A stretch of 59,663 nt of DNA from Bacteroidota bacterium (GCA_003252385.1 QKEH01000001.1:1-59663), one strand, 5' to 3'. Shown: positions 43,700-52,469, counted from the stretch's first letter. The notes: generated by a model from the letters alone, not told the origin. Translations and numbers: made by a program.

Positions 43700-44431
43700 T
43701 TAATCCCGATGATGTAAATCGCCCGAACCATTAATGGAACTGCTCACCCGTGGGTTGCCATAATATATAACATCGCCCGAACCACTCATGTGAACATCGA
43801 GACTTTCGTAAGCAAAACAATACACATCGCCGGAACCGGTTGAATTCACCGAACAATCAACCGCCAACAAATCGTCGGCCAGAATATCGCCGGAACCAGA
43901 CAGGCGATGATCTACTGCATCCGTCTTGCCCCAAATGTCTACATTACCCGATCCGGACACCACCACATCGACTGTGCCGGTGCAAAAAACATCAGCAATA
44001 TCGATATCGCCCGACCCGCTGTTAGTGACTCGCAGGGTATTGCAATCCAACCGGTTAACATCCATATCGCCCGATCCGCTGCTAACAATTTTGTCCAGAG
44101 TAGGCACATGCAATTCAATGCTTACATTTTCGCGGGAATTGATGCAACGTCGTTCCTGAACGCTTATGTACAAATCGCCGTTACGAACCGTAGTTTCAAT
44201 AAAGGATAACAGGTTTTCATCGGCGGTAACTTCGACTAGGTACACGCTGTCTGAAACAATTTCCACATCGAAGCTGGTGGCATTCTCCACCCCGTAAAAT
44301 TCACGCACAATGCGTTCTTCGGTTTCCAGAATGCCATTTCCATCGATGCAATTATTGATCGAATCGCAGGACTGGCTTAAACCTGCCGCCAAGCCTAGCA
44401 GCATATAGCAATACAAGTGGTTCTTTTTCAT
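43700..44431 (-). CDS. GIN-domain (DUF2807) beta-helical protein with SGSGD repeats, probable lipoprotein
   Basis: 243 residues. The signal peptide ends at Cys22 (LSQSC), a possible lipidation site although the -3 residue is not ideal. The body is the head GIN domain (DUF2807), starting with REFYGVENATSFDVEIV and followed by about seven copies of an SGSGD or GSGN motif spaced roughly 20 residues, each a turn of a right-handed beta-helix. The function of the family is not established; many are tied to stress or envelope regulons. It is in the operon of the ECF sigma factor and next to a DUF4097-like protein of related architecture. Confidence 0.82.
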   Translation of the reverse strand: MKKNHLYCYMLLGLAAGLSQSCDSINNCIDGNGILETEERIVREFYGVENATSFDVEIVSDSVYLVEVTADENLLSFIETTVRNGDLYISVQERRCINSRENVSIELHVPTLDKIVSSGSGDMDVNRLDCNTLRVTNSGSGDIDIADVFCTGTVDVVVSGSGNVDIWGKTDAVDHRLSGSGDILADDLLAVDCSVNSTGSGDVYCFAYESLDVHMSGSGDVIYYGNPRVSSSINGSGDLHHRD

Positions 44432-44551
44432 CTCTTTGGAATTATTTTTTCAGTGGCAACCAGAATCTCCAAAAAATAGTCTTTTTTCCGCTAGGTTTTA
44501 CTACTAAATGAAATTCTATTTGCTTCATAGTTTAGGTAATTTACGGATTTA

Positions 44552-45634
44552 CTAGCGATGAACGATAGTGATGTAGCATTTTCGTTGTGCAACGATATTC
44601 ACCTTTCGGGCAGGATCGGAACCTACATTACCCACACGCCCATAAGTCAGCATCTGCTTTTCTTCAGCATTCACCACTTTGGTTTCCACCTTAGCCAGGT
44701 TGGTCGGCAGGCTAATAAAGGCATCGTTGTGATGGGTAATATCCAGCTGATAGGAAGTGTTCCGGTCAAATACCAGATCGATATCGGCATATTCGGAAGT
44801 CATGGTCATAAAGGAGAATCTGTCAGACACATGAGCTACTTTCAGATCGCCATATCTCGCGGTACTCCGAAGCTCTTTGTTCAAATTGTCAACGGTGATG
44901 TTGGAAAAGTACGAATCGATGGTGAGATTATCGGTTTGGTGAATTTCGTACTTGTCGCGCTTGGAATCCACCGTAAGATTATCCACCTCGTCGATGGTGA
45001 TGCGGGAAGATTTGGTTTCCATATTCAGGCTGGTGGCTTCGCGAATGTCCAAATCGGAATAGGAAGCCAGCACCTTGCCTCCCGAAATGGAGTTAATTGC
45101 ACCGTTGGCTGAACTCAGGCGAACGACCGGCGCACCCGATAACCGATTGGCCTTCATATCGCCATTGGAAAGCGAGATATCCAGTTGTCCGTTAAAATCG
45201 TCCATGTAAACATCGCCAAACTTGTTATCGATTTTCAGACTTACATAACGAGGTACGTAAACCATATAATTGATAACCACCTGATTGGACGGAATGAACG
45301 CATCGACCAAATCGGAAACCACCCCTGACTTGTTCATGAAGGTGGTTTTTGCCACCACATAGTACTTGGTGGCCGTAAACTCGAAGTTGATGCTGCTGCG
45401 GAGTTTATCCATTTTTTGATAGTTATTGGTGCTAATGCGCAAATCGGCTTCGAAACGCACACTGTCCTTATCCCAGGTAATAACATGTACCTTCCCGTAC
45501 TTATTCTGGATTTCCACGACCGATTTGTCGGTTACCCGGTAGTTCCGTACTTTTCTGTCGGAGTACACCTGCGCCCGGGCCCCTCCGGGGTACAGAAAAA
45601 GCACCAGCCATAAACATAGAACCATTCTGATCAT
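44552..45634 (-). CDS. DUF4097-like exported beta-helical protein
   Basis: 360 residues with a signal peptide (MIRMVLCLWLVLFLYPGGARA). The sequence has repeated short strands ending in Asp/Ser turns (KFGDVYMDDFNGQLDISLSN, GDMKANRLSG, SDLDIREA, SRITIDEVDNLTVDS), the pattern of DUF4097/DUF4098-type putative adhesins. It begins 4 bp inside the anti-sigma gene, so translation is coupled. It probably lies in the periplasm or at the outer membrane, perhaps sensing or responding to envelope state (inference). Confidence 0.75.
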   Translation of the reverse strand: MIRMVLCLWLVLFLYPGGARAQVYSDRKVRNYRVTDKSVVEIQNKYGKVHVITWDKDSVRFEADLRISTNNYQKMDKLRSSINFEFTATKYYVVAKTTFMNKSGVVSDLVDAFIPSNQVVINYMVYVPRYVSLKIDNKFGDVYMDDFNGQLDISLSNGDMKANRLSGAPVVRLSSANGAINSISGGKVLASYSDLDIREATSLNMETKSSRITIDEVDNLTVDSKRDKYEIHQTDNLTIDSYFSNITVDNLNKELRSTARYGDLKVAHVSDRFSFMTMTSEYADIDLVFDRNTSYQLDITHHNDAFISLPTNLAKVETKVVNAEEKQMLTYGRVGNVGSDPARKVNIVAQRKCYITIVHR

Positions 45635-46179
45635 ATCTGTTCCGTATTATGTAATTTTTCTTCATCGTTTTGTTCCGCCAGAAATTGAAGCATTTCCTCC
45701 AGTATGGAGATTCGCAAACGGTAGTTTTGTATCATGGCTTCAATTACCTCGTGGTTGGCAATATTATCTTTCAAATCGCTTTTTAAGCTGATGTAAACAC
45801 TGTCCAATTCCGACAGGTCGGCATGCAATTCGTTTTCAAGCGCCGGATTGCCGGCCAGGTAGGGTTTCACCTCCTCGAGTTTGGCCGAAATCATACCGGA
45901 ATAGTACATTTCCGCTTCCTGAAGCTCGGGAATTTGCAGCTCTACAGCCGCGGTTTTGGGTGCCTGATGCCCTGCGCGGTGCATCCAAAGTTGTTGCGAC
46001 AGCAGGGTGGCTCCGGCAATTACGAGTACAGCGGCAGCCCTGTACAGATAGCCTCGCCAAGGTATGCTACGTTTGGGTTGAATGTTCTTTTCCACCCGTG
46101 CCCAAAGTTCCGGACCGGGTTCGAACAGATCAAACGCTTCGCTATGCTCTCTAACAAATTCTTCCAATCGATCTTTCAT
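45631..46179 (-). CDS. Putative transmembrane anti-sigma factor
   Basis: 182 residues. An N-terminal cytosolic part (1-42, with LEEFVREHSEAFDLFEPG), one TM segment (about 45-62, RAAAVLVIAGATLLSQQL), and a periplasmic helical region rich in Glu/Leu. It overlaps the ECF sigma gene by 4 bp (ATGA), the usual arrangement of sigma and cognate anti-sigma. It lacks an obvious zinc anti-sigma HxxxCxxC motif, so the assignment rests on topology and context. Confidence 0.72.
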   Translation of the reverse strand: MKDRLEEFVREHSEAFDLFEPGPELWARVEKNIQPKRSIPWRGYLYRAAAVLVIAGATLLSQQLWMHRAGHQAPKTAAVELQIPELQEAEMYYSGMISAKLEEVKPYLAGNPALENELHADLSELDSVYISLKSDLKDNIANHEVIEAMIQNYRLRISILEEMLQFLAEQNDEEKLHNTEQI

Positions 46180-46724
46180 GATGAGGCATTTGTTAAAATT
46201 TCTTTCATCTTATGTTTGGCTCGCGAAAATTGCGACTTTGAGGTCGATTCGCTAATCCCTAGTATCTGTGCAATTTCTCCATGGTCGTATCCCTCAATGA
46301 GGTACAGTGAGAATATCACCCGGTAGCCATCGGGTAGCTCTCCCATGGCTTTGTGGATTCGTTGTACATCCAGCTCGATATCTTTTTCGTTGGAGGTACT
46401 TTCCGCGGGAACTTCAAGTTCCTGATCGGTGAATATCAGATCCGCTTTTCGTTTTTTAATGTGGTTGATGCATTTATTCACCACGATACGCTTAAGCCAC
46501 GCTCCAAACGATGACTCGTACCGAAACGAGTCGAGTTTAAGAAACGCTTCCGAAAAAGCATCCTGCAACAAATCTTCAGCCTCAGCCTGATGGTTCATCA
46601 TACGGCAGCAGATATTGTACATGGCCTTTGCATAGAGTTTGTACAATTGATACTGTGCCTTCTGATTACCAGCCTTGCTTAGCTCGATAATGTCGCGATG
46701 TATATCCTGGTATGCTACCTCCAA
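46176..46724 (-). CDS. RNA polymerase ECF-type sigma factor
   Basis: 182 residues with sigma region 2 (YNICCRMMNHQAEAEDLLQDAFSEAF, then FGAWLKRIVVNKCINHIKKRK) and region 4 (LPDGYRVIFSLYLIEGYDHGEIAQILGISESTSKSQFSRAKHKMKEIL), joined by a short variable linker as in ECF factors. It directs transcription of a small regulon, probably including its own operon: an ECF-like promoter lies just upstream. The partner anti-sigma gene overlaps its stop. Confidence 0.93.
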   Translation of the reverse strand: MEVAYQDIHRDIIELSKAGNQKAQYQLYKLYAKAMYNICCRMMNHQAEAEDLLQDAFSEAFLKLDSFRYESSFGAWLKRIVVNKCINHIKKRKADLIFTDQELEVPAESTSNEKDIELDVQRIHKAMGELPDGYRVIFSLYLIEGYDHGEIAQILGISESTSKSQFSRAKHKMKEILTNASS

Positions 46725-46746
46725 GTTTCTTCAGATTTTCGCTAGT

Positions 46747-46774
46747 AATGACAAGCAAAAGGTATTACGGTTGC
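46747..46774 (-). promoter_or_regulatory. Candidate ECF autoregulatory promoter
   Basis: On the minus strand a GCAACC box (complement of 46769-46774), then 16 bases, then GTCATT (complement of 46747-46752). The AACC -35 with a GTC -10 at this spacing is typical of ECF promoters, and it lies 22 bases upstream of the sigma gene start. This suggests autoregulation. Confidence 0.5.
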
Positions 46775-46843
46775 ACGCGTGGAGTAAATTTCTAAAAAAA
46801 ATACCACTTTTCGCGATAACATCTACCCGGAAGGCAGGGAATA

Positions 46844-48460
46844 TTACGATTTAGAAGCAGTCAACCTCCTACGTAGCAAGGGGTTAACTACTAAAAGCAG
46901 GAGCAAAACCACGGCCAGAAAGAAAGCCGACCGACCCAGGTAATCGCCATGTTTCACATAGAAGGTTAGAGCATCATTAGACCGCAGGCTGTCGCGCAAG
47001 GTTCCCCGCTTCCACCAGCCCATTTCCATAAGCACATCGCCCCGTTGATTGATCATACTGGAAATGCCGGTATTGGCCGAACGGGCAATGCTTCTGCGGG
47101 TTTCAATGGCACGTAACGAGGCCAGGGCATTGTGCTGCCGGTGCCCCGGGGTGTTGCCCCACCATCCGTCGTTGGTAATTACAAAGAGATAATTCGCACC
47201 CTTGTGAATGTATTCGGTGACAAATTCTCCAAATACCGATTCGTAACAAATAACAGGGCCGATCTTCAGACTGTCGTTAGCCGGTTGAAATACATCACGC
47301 TCCAACTGAGTGCCGTGGGTGCGAAAAATTCCACCCAAATCCAACATCAAACCCTTAAGGGGTGCAAATAGCCAGGTATAGGGCATTTTCTCTACCCCGG
47401 TAACCAGCTTCGATTTGTGATAAATCGGAATTTCGGGGGTAGTATCCAGCTGAATGGCCGAATTGTAACTATCATAGTAATACCCGGTATTTCCCAATGG
47501 ATTGGACGTGGCCGTGCGCTCGAATACCTCGTAGCGGCGGTAACACATAATACCGGTTATGTAACTTATTTGAGGATGATCTTTTACCAGATGCTTAACC
47601 AAAAGGAAATCGGGCACCTGATCAAAATAACCGATCCATATCGATCCGCAAATTGAAGTTTCAGGAGCCAACACCCAGGTCGTGCTATCGGTGATGGCAT
47701 GGCGCGCCTCCTCGATCTGTATCCGAGTTTGTTCAATACTGGGCATGTCGTTAAACTTCATATAGGGGTCAATGTTGGGTTGCACCACAACCACTTCACG
47801 TGTCAATCCACTTTCTCGGTATATAGCATAACGCAGGTACGAGCCCGCGGCGGGTAACAGCAACACCAGGAAAACCGCCACTATTGTAAGGCGTTGCTGC
47901 TTAAAGGCAATGCCGTTTGTTTTCTTCCAAAGCAGATCGTACAACAGTACGTTTACCAACAGAACCCAAAGTGAGCCTCCAAAAACACCGGTGTACTCAT
48001 ACCATTGCACCCAGCGAACGGAGTACAGAAATCCGTTTCCCAGTGTTAACCACGGCCAGGCAATTTCACCGTGGGTGTAAGCAAACTCACAGGCCAACCA
48101 AAAAACAATAAAAGAAGCATACCCCGGCACCCGGCCAAACTTACGTTTCACCAGAGCATATAACATAAACGGAAACGACATCAAAACCCCGCTAACCAAT
48201 AGGGCAGCCAGGAGACCGGCATACGAGGCATTTTTTATCCACCAGGTATCCAGCAGGTTCCAGGTAAGCACAACAATTGCCCCATAGTAGTACAAGTTCC
48301 AGCCACTGGCATCGGCACGGTGCCGGGCCATATCCTCTTCCAGTACCAAGAACGGGATAAATCCGACAAAGAGTAAAAGAGGGCTTCCCCATTCATACCA
48401 TGCCAGGGATAGCAGTATACCTGAGGATAGGGCCAAAATGATGCGCTGAAGCTTTGTCAT
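46844..48460 (-). CDS. lnt: Apolipoprotein N-acyltransferase
   Basis: Transfers the third acyl chain onto diacylated lipoproteins in the inner membrane. 538 residues with about six N-terminal TM segments, then a nitrilase-like periplasmic domain, then a C-terminal TM anchor. The catalytic triad is intact: Glu of VLAPETS, Lys of YHKSKLV, and Cys of VICYESVFGE. The downstream NDGWWGNTPGHRQH motif is also present. The window encodes a second candidate lipoprotein N-acyltransferase at 19.5 kb (DUF4105), which makes the division of labour a question. Confidence 0.95.
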   Translation of the reverse strand: MTKLQRIILALSSGILLSLAWYEWGSPLLLFVGFIPFLVLEEDMARHRADASGWNLYYYGAIVVLTWNLLDTWWIKNASYAGLLAALLVSGVLMSFPFMLYALVKRKFGRVPGYASFIVFWLACEFAYTHGEIAWPWLTLGNGFLYSVRWVQWYEYTGVFGGSLWVLLVNVLLYDLLWKKTNGIAFKQQRLTIVAVFLVLLLPAAGSYLRYAIYRESGLTREVVVVQPNIDPYMKFNDMPSIEQTRIQIEEARHAITDSTTWVLAPETSICGSIWIGYFDQVPDFLLVKHLVKDHPQISYITGIMCYRRYEVFERTATSNPLGNTGYYYDSYNSAIQLDTTPEIPIYHKSKLVTGVEKMPYTWLFAPLKGLMLDLGGIFRTHGTQLERDVFQPANDSLKIGPVICYESVFGEFVTEYIHKGANYLFVITNDGWWGNTPGHRQHNALASLRAIETRRSIARSANTGISSMINQRGDVLMEMGWWKRGTLRDSLRSNDALTFYVKHGDYLGRSAFFLAVVLLLLLVVNPLLRRRLTASKS

Positions 48461-48487
48461 AGAAACTGTATGGAATTATTTTGGAAG

Positions 48488-48495
48488 CAAAGATA
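48488..48495 (-). promoter_or_regulatory. Bacteroidota -7 box before lnt
   Basis: TATCTTTG on the minus strand, fitting TAnnTTTG, 27 bases before the lnt start. A -33 TTTG is not clear. Confidence 0.45.
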
Positions 48496-48559
48496 TTCAA
48501 GCATTTCAATTCTGGTAAGGATCAGAACCGGCATTTAACCCTATGTGATGGCTTTTAAC

Positions 48560-48567
48560 TATTTTTG
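48560..48567 (+). promoter_or_regulatory. Bacteroidota -7 box before the M3 peptidase gene
   Basis: TATTTTTG fits TAnnTTTG, 20 bases before the ATG at 48588. A TTTA stretch about 20 bases upstream could be a weak -33. Together with the lnt box this forms a divergent promoter region of about 130 bp. Confidence 0.45.
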
Positions 48568-48587
48568 CGCAACACAATACCAAACGT

Positions 48588-50615
48588 ATGAACCCACTTT
48601 TAGAAAGCTATACCTCCCCATTCGAAACCGTGCCTTTCGACCGTATACAGCCAGAACATTTTAAACCGGCGTTTGAACAAGCCTTTCGGCAGGGACGCGA
48701 AGAAATTCAACAGCTCACCGCTGCCACTGCCCCCCCGACTTTCGATAATACCATCGCCGCGTTGGATCAATCGGGCCAACTGTTGGGTGAGCTGTCTGCA
48801 ATACTGTTTAACTTGAATCATGCCGAAACCAGCGACCCCATTCAGGAACTGGCACGTGAAATAGCGCCACTTTTATCGGAGTTCCACAGCGAAATTACCC
48901 TGAACGAACTCCTCTTTGCGCGAGTAAACGAAGTTTACCAGAACGGACGGCAGGGACTGAACCGCGAACAGCTCCAATTGCTCGATAAAACCTATAAAAG
49001 CTTTGTTCGAAGCGGTGCCAACCTGAACGATGCCGATAAGGAAAAATTCCGCGCCAACAGTAAACTACTTTCGGAGCTTTCGGTTCGGTTTAGTGAGAAT
49101 GTACTAGCCGAAACCAACGCCTATACCCTCCACCTCCAGGATGAGAATGACCTGAAAGGCCTCCCCCGGAGCGCGGTTGACCAAGCCCGCGAGGAAGCCG
49201 AACAGTCCGGTAAAACCGGTTGGCTGTTCACCCTGCAGCAACCCAGTTTTATGCCATTTCTGAAATATGCCGATAACCGCGAACTCCGCCGTCAGATGGC
49301 GGTTGCCAGCGGAACCCGTGGTTTACATGGAAATGAAAACGACAACCGGGAAATTATTCGGCAAACCGTATCGCTGCGCAGACAGCAGGCTGCCTTGCTG
49401 GGCTTTCCCAACTATGCCAGCTACGTACTTGACAACCGCATGGCTCAAAACCCTGAGAAAGTGTACAAATTCCTGAACAACCTGAAGGATGCCTACTGGG
49501 AAGCAGCGCAACTTGAGGTAGCAGCCGTTCAGGAACACGCCAACCAATGTGGCGCCGATTTCAAACTACACGGCTGGGATTGGTCGTACTATGCCGAAAA
49601 GTTGAAAGAAGCCCGCTATCAGCTCAACGACGAAAGCCTCCGCCCCTACTTCGAACTGGAAAACTGCGTCACACAGGTATTTCAACTGGCTCAAACCCTC
49701 TACCGGATAACGTTCGCCGAGAACCATCAAATTGCCAAATACCACCCGGACGTTCGCTGCTACGAGGTGTACGACTGGGATCAAAGCTATCTGGGTATCC
49801 TTTACATGGATTTCTTTCCCCGAAAAACCAAGAAACCCGGTGCCTGGATGACTGAATTTCGCGACCAGTTTATTGATCAGAAGATGAACCACCGGCCGCA
49901 TATTTCGCTGGTTTTCAACTTTCCTAAAGCCACCGCCGAGCAACCTGCCCTGTTAACCTACGACGACCTGCGTACTTTGCTGCATGAATTTGGCCACGGT
50001 CTTCACGGGTTGTTTAGTAATGTAACCTTCAAGTCGCTCTCCGGCACATCGGTATATCGCGACTTTGTAGAACTGCCATCGCAAATCATGGAAAACTGGG
50101 CCGAACAAAAGGAATGGCTGTACCGGATTGCCCGGCATTATCAAACCGGAGAAGCTATGCCCGATGCCATGATTGAAAAAATTCTGGAAGCACGCAACTA
50201 CAATGAAGCCTATTTCGGAATGCGCCAACTCGGTTTTGGCTACCTCGATATGGCCTGGCACACCCTGGATAAGGACTTTACCACCGATGTGACAGGTTTC
50301 GAGAAGGAAGTAATGCAACCCTTGTCGCTACTACCACAAAACGAAAACACAGCCATCAGCCCCTCCTTCAGCCACATCTTCTCCGGAGGCTATGCCACCG
50401 GCTATTATGGTTACAAGTGGGCCGAGGTACTTGATGCCGATGCCTTCTCCCGCTTTCAGGAACAGGGTATTTTCGATACGTCAACCGCTCAACAATTCCG
50501 CGACACCATTCTGTCCAAAGGAGGTTCCGAACATCCCATGAAGCTTTACATCGATTTTCTGGGTAGAGAACCCCGGGTAGATGCTCTTTTAAAACGAAGC
50601 GGGTTTCTGAAGTAA
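48588..50615 (+). CDS. M3-family oligopeptidase (Dcp/OpdA-like)
   Basis: A zinc oligopeptidase of 675 residues. The active site HEFGHGLHGLFSN has the HExxH motif, with the third ligand Glu further on in the ELPSQIMENWAEQ segment, as in thimet/Dcp enzymes. The long helical N-terminal region (1-350) and the C-terminal FSHIFSGGYATGYYGYKWAEVLDADAFSRF motif are typical of M3. No signal peptide, so it is cytosolic and probably degrades peptides from protein turnover. Family members include dipeptidyl carboxypeptidase and oligopeptidase A, which cannot be told apart safely here. Confidence 0.93.
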   Translation: MNPLLESYTSPFETVPFDRIQPEHFKPAFEQAFRQGREEIQQLTAATAPPTFDNTIAALDQSGQLLGELSAILFNLNHAETSDPIQELAREIAPLLSEFHSEITLNELLFARVNEVYQNGRQGLNREQLQLLDKTYKSFVRSGANLNDADKEKFRANSKLLSELSVRFSENVLAETNAYTLHLQDENDLKGLPRSAVDQAREEAEQSGKTGWLFTLQQPSFMPFLKYADNRELRRQMAVASGTRGLHGNENDNREIIRQTVSLRRQQAALLGFPNYASYVLDNRMAQNPEKVYKFLNNLKDAYWEAAQLEVAAVQEHANQCGADFKLHGWDWSYYAEKLKEARYQLNDESLRPYFELENCVTQVFQLAQTLYRITFAENHQIAKYHPDVRCYEVYDWDQSYLGILYMDFFPRKTKKPGAWMTEFRDQFIDQKMNHRPHISLVFNFPKATAEQPALLTYDDLRTLLHEFGHGLHGLFSNVTFKSLSGTSVYRDFVELPSQIMENWAEQKEWLYRIARHYQTGEAMPDAMIEKILEARNYNEAYFGMRQLGFGYLDMAWHTLDKDFTTDVTGFEKEVMQPLSLLPQNENTAISPSFSHIFSGGYATGYYGYKWAEVLDADAFSRFQEQGIFDTSTAQQFRDTILSKGGSEHPMKLYIDFLGREPRVDALLKRSGFLK

Positions 50616-50779
50616 CTACTTTCACCCCACAAAAACTTTCTCTCGGGCAAAACCTCTGACTGAAATAGCCCTGCCGGCAGAATCCATACCATGGAATTCG
50701 CATCGAGAGGTGGATGTTGCCTGCTTCCAAACGGAGAGAACGTATTTTTGACGGAATAATTCTGAATTTCAAGAACAAA

Positions 50780-50825
50780 TATGTCATATTGTCATCTTTC
50801 GATCGACAACTTATGTCATGTTGAC
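50780..50825 (+). promoter_or_regulatory. Direct repeat upstream of hsp20, possible activator sites
   Basis: TATGTCATATTG at 50780-50791 and TATGTCATGTTG at 50812-50823 match in 11 of 12 bases, 32 bp apart (about three helical turns). The second copy continues into the palindrome GTCATGTTGAC (50815-50825), and the first is followed by TTGTC/GACAA arms. This is the arrangement expected of paired activator or repressor sites just upstream of a promoter. Confidence 0.55.
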
Positions 50826-50838
50826 TGCTTACATGCCA

Positions 50839-50854
50839 TGGCACGTAACTTGAT
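50839..50854 (+). promoter_or_regulatory. Sigma-54-type promoter candidate for hsp20
   Basis: TGGCACG then TAAC then TTGAT matches the RpoN consensus TGGCACG-N4-TTGC at every position except the final C, which is A. The GG and G(C) elements are exactly 12 bases apart. Transcription would start about ten bases downstream, giving a leader of about 50 nt before the ATG. The -12 mismatch makes this a candidate, not a certainty. Confidence 0.5.
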
Positions 50855-50898
50855 TTTTCCCTTCCAGAAACTTAAAAATTAATATTTACTAAATTAAT

Positions 50899-50904
50899 AG
50901 GAGG
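50899..50904 (+). promoter_or_regulatory. Strong Shine-Dalgarno (AGGAGG) before hsp20
   Basis: A full AGGAGG 8 bases before the hsp20 ATG. Other genes in this window lack strong Shine-Dalgarno sequences, as is normal for Bacteroidota, so this one stands out and fixes the start codon. Confidence 0.75.
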
Positions 50905-50912
50905 ATCAAGTC

Positions 50913-51356
50913 ATGTTACCAACCATTGTAAGAAAAAGAAACTATGTATCGCCCAGTGTTTTCAACGGATTTTTTGGCGATGATTATCTGAGTGATTTCT
51001 TCAGTCTTGGAAAACCGGCAGCCCGCAGCTACAGCCCGTCGGTTAACGTTCAGGAACTGGAAAAAGAATACCGAATTGATGTAGCAGCACCCGGCCTCGA
51101 AAGGGAAGATCTTAAAGTATCGGTGGAAGAAGGAGTGCTTACCATTTCCTCGGAAAAAGAAAGCTCGAACGAGGAAAAGAACGAAGGCTACCTGCGTAAA
51201 GAATTTGGGCACTACGCCTTCAAACGCTCCTTCACCCTGCCGGACGAAGTGGACGCAGAAAAGATCAGCGCCAAACACAAAAACGGCATTGTAAGCATTC
51301 ATCTGCCCAAAACCGAAGTAAAAGTGAACCCTGCTAAAACCATCACCATATCGTAA
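50913..51356 (+). CDS. Hsp20/alpha-crystallin family small heat-shock protein
   Basis: A holdase chaperone that binds unfolded proteins. 147 residues: an N-terminal region with NGFFGDDYLSDFFSLG, an alpha-crystallin domain starting PSVNVQELEKEYRIDVAAPGLEREDLKVSVEEGVLTI, and the C-terminal KNGIVSIHLPKTE followed by a short tail. The domain structure and size are typical. It has an unusually strong ribosome-binding site and a candidate sigma-54 promoter, which suggests tight, stress-induced control. A terminator follows 20 bases after the stop. Confidence 0.95.
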   Translation: MLPTIVRKRNYVSPSVFNGFFGDDYLSDFFSLGKPAARSYSPSVNVQELEKEYRIDVAAPGLEREDLKVSVEEGVLTISSEKESSNEEKNEGYLRKEFGHYAFKRSFTLPDEVDAEKISAKHKNGIVSIHLPKTEVKVNPAKTITIS

Positions 51357-51376
51357 CCAAAGGTTTCATCCTTTTT

Positions 51377-51412
51377 AAAACGCAACTCCACCCGGGGTTG
51401 CGTTTTTTATTT
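51377..51412 (+). terminator. Rho-independent terminator after hsp20
   Basis: A 10-bp stem (arms 51377-51386 and 51397-51406), extended inward by three pairs including one G-T, with a 4-nt loop and a T-run afterwards. It isolates hsp20 from the gld genes. Confidence 0.85.
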
Positions 51413-51415
51413 TTG
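51408..51415 (+). promoter_or_regulatory. Bacteroidota -7 box before gldA
   Basis: TATTTTTG fits TAnnTTTG, overlapping the tail of the hsp20 terminator and about 110 bp before the gldA ATG. No clear -33 box. Confidence 0.3.
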
Positions 51416-51525
51416 TACGAAAGAGTATAAATACGTGGTTTTCTTTGTTAATTTTTCTAAAAAGGGTTGATGGATATCTAACAAAATTCTTCTTTTGTCG
51501 ATCGATAAAAGAAACTTTAATCAAT

Positions 51526-52455
51526 ATGGATATTATTGTAGATAACATCAGCAAGCATTTTGGCACCCAAAAGGCAGTTGACCAGGTATCCTTTCAGGTA
51601 AAAACCGGCGAGATCCTGGGATTTCTGGGTCCGAACGGGGCCGGGAAATCGACCACCATGCGTGCCATAACCTGTTACTTAACCCCTACCTCGGGCGACA
51701 TTCGTGTCGGGGGATATTCCATTCACGAGAATCCGGAAGAAATTAAGCAGAATATTGGCTACTTGCCCGAATCGAATCCGCTCTATCAGGACATGCCCGT
51801 ATTGGATTACCTGCGTTTTGTAGCCGAAATCCACAAAATACCGAAAGAAAAAATACCGGGCCGCATTCGCGAAATGGTGCGTACCTGCGGACTGGAAGCC
51901 GAGAAGCATAAGAAAATTGCTGAACTTTCGAAAGGATACAAACAGCGTGTCGGGCTGGCGCAGGCACTCATACACGACCCACAGGTGCTGGTGCTCGATG
52001 AGCCAACTTCCGGACTGGATCCCAACCAGATTATTGAAATCCGGGAACTGATCCGTGAAATTGGACGCGAAAAAACGGTAATCCTCAGTTCGCATATCCT
52101 GGCCGAAGTGGAGGCCACCTGCGATCGGATTCTGATTATCAACGATGGTAAAATTGTTGCCGATGGCACCTCCAGCGACTTGCGCAAGAAAGCCCAAAAC
52201 AAGGAGATCCTGAAAATCACCATCGAAGATGCCGACAAGAACGATATCTTCAAAGCCCTGCAGTCGTTACAGAACACCCAAATGGTGGATATTCTTTCGC
52301 AAAGCGGCAATAGTTTTGAACTCCAAAGCAAACCGGGAACCTCGTCGCGCCGGGATGTATTCCGCCTGTGTGTAGACCGTGACTGGATGCTCACCGAAAT
52401 GACCCCCACCGAAACCAAGCTCGAAGATATTTTCCGTGAATTAACCATGAACTAA
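51526..52455 (+). CDS. gldA: Gliding-type ABC transporter ATP-binding protein GldA
   Basis: 309 residues from the Met at 51526, chosen because MDIIVDNISKHFG is the normal ABC start; the longer ORF adds a non-homologous leader. Walker A GPNGAGKSTT, signature LSKGYKQRVGLAQ, Walker B VLVLDEPTSGLDP, and the H-loop SSHIL are all present. With GldF and GldG it forms an ABC exporter required for gliding in Flavobacterium; in non-gliding Bacteroidota the same operon is common and its cargo is not known. Confidence 0.9.
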   Translation: MDIIVDNISKHFGTQKAVDQVSFQVKTGEILGFLGPNGAGKSTTMRAITCYLTPTSGDIRVGGYSIHENPEEIKQNIGYLPESNPLYQDMPVLDYLRFVAEIHKIPKEKIPGRIREMVRTCGLEAEKHKKIAELSKGYKQRVGLAQALIHDPQVLVLDEPTSGLDPNQIIEIRELIREIGREKTVILSSHILAEVEATCDRILIINDGKIVADGTSSDLRKKAQNKEILKITIEDADKNDIFKALQSLQNTQMVDILSQSGNSFELQSKPGTSSRRDVFRLCVDRDWMLTEMTPTETKLEDIFRELTMN

Positions 52456-52469
52456 AAAGCCCACACACT

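Noticed and set aside
43700-44431. SGSGD repeats as a CRISPR or DNA repeat array
   Set aside because: The repetition is at protein level with varied spacers and codons, typical of a beta-helix, not of a DNA array.
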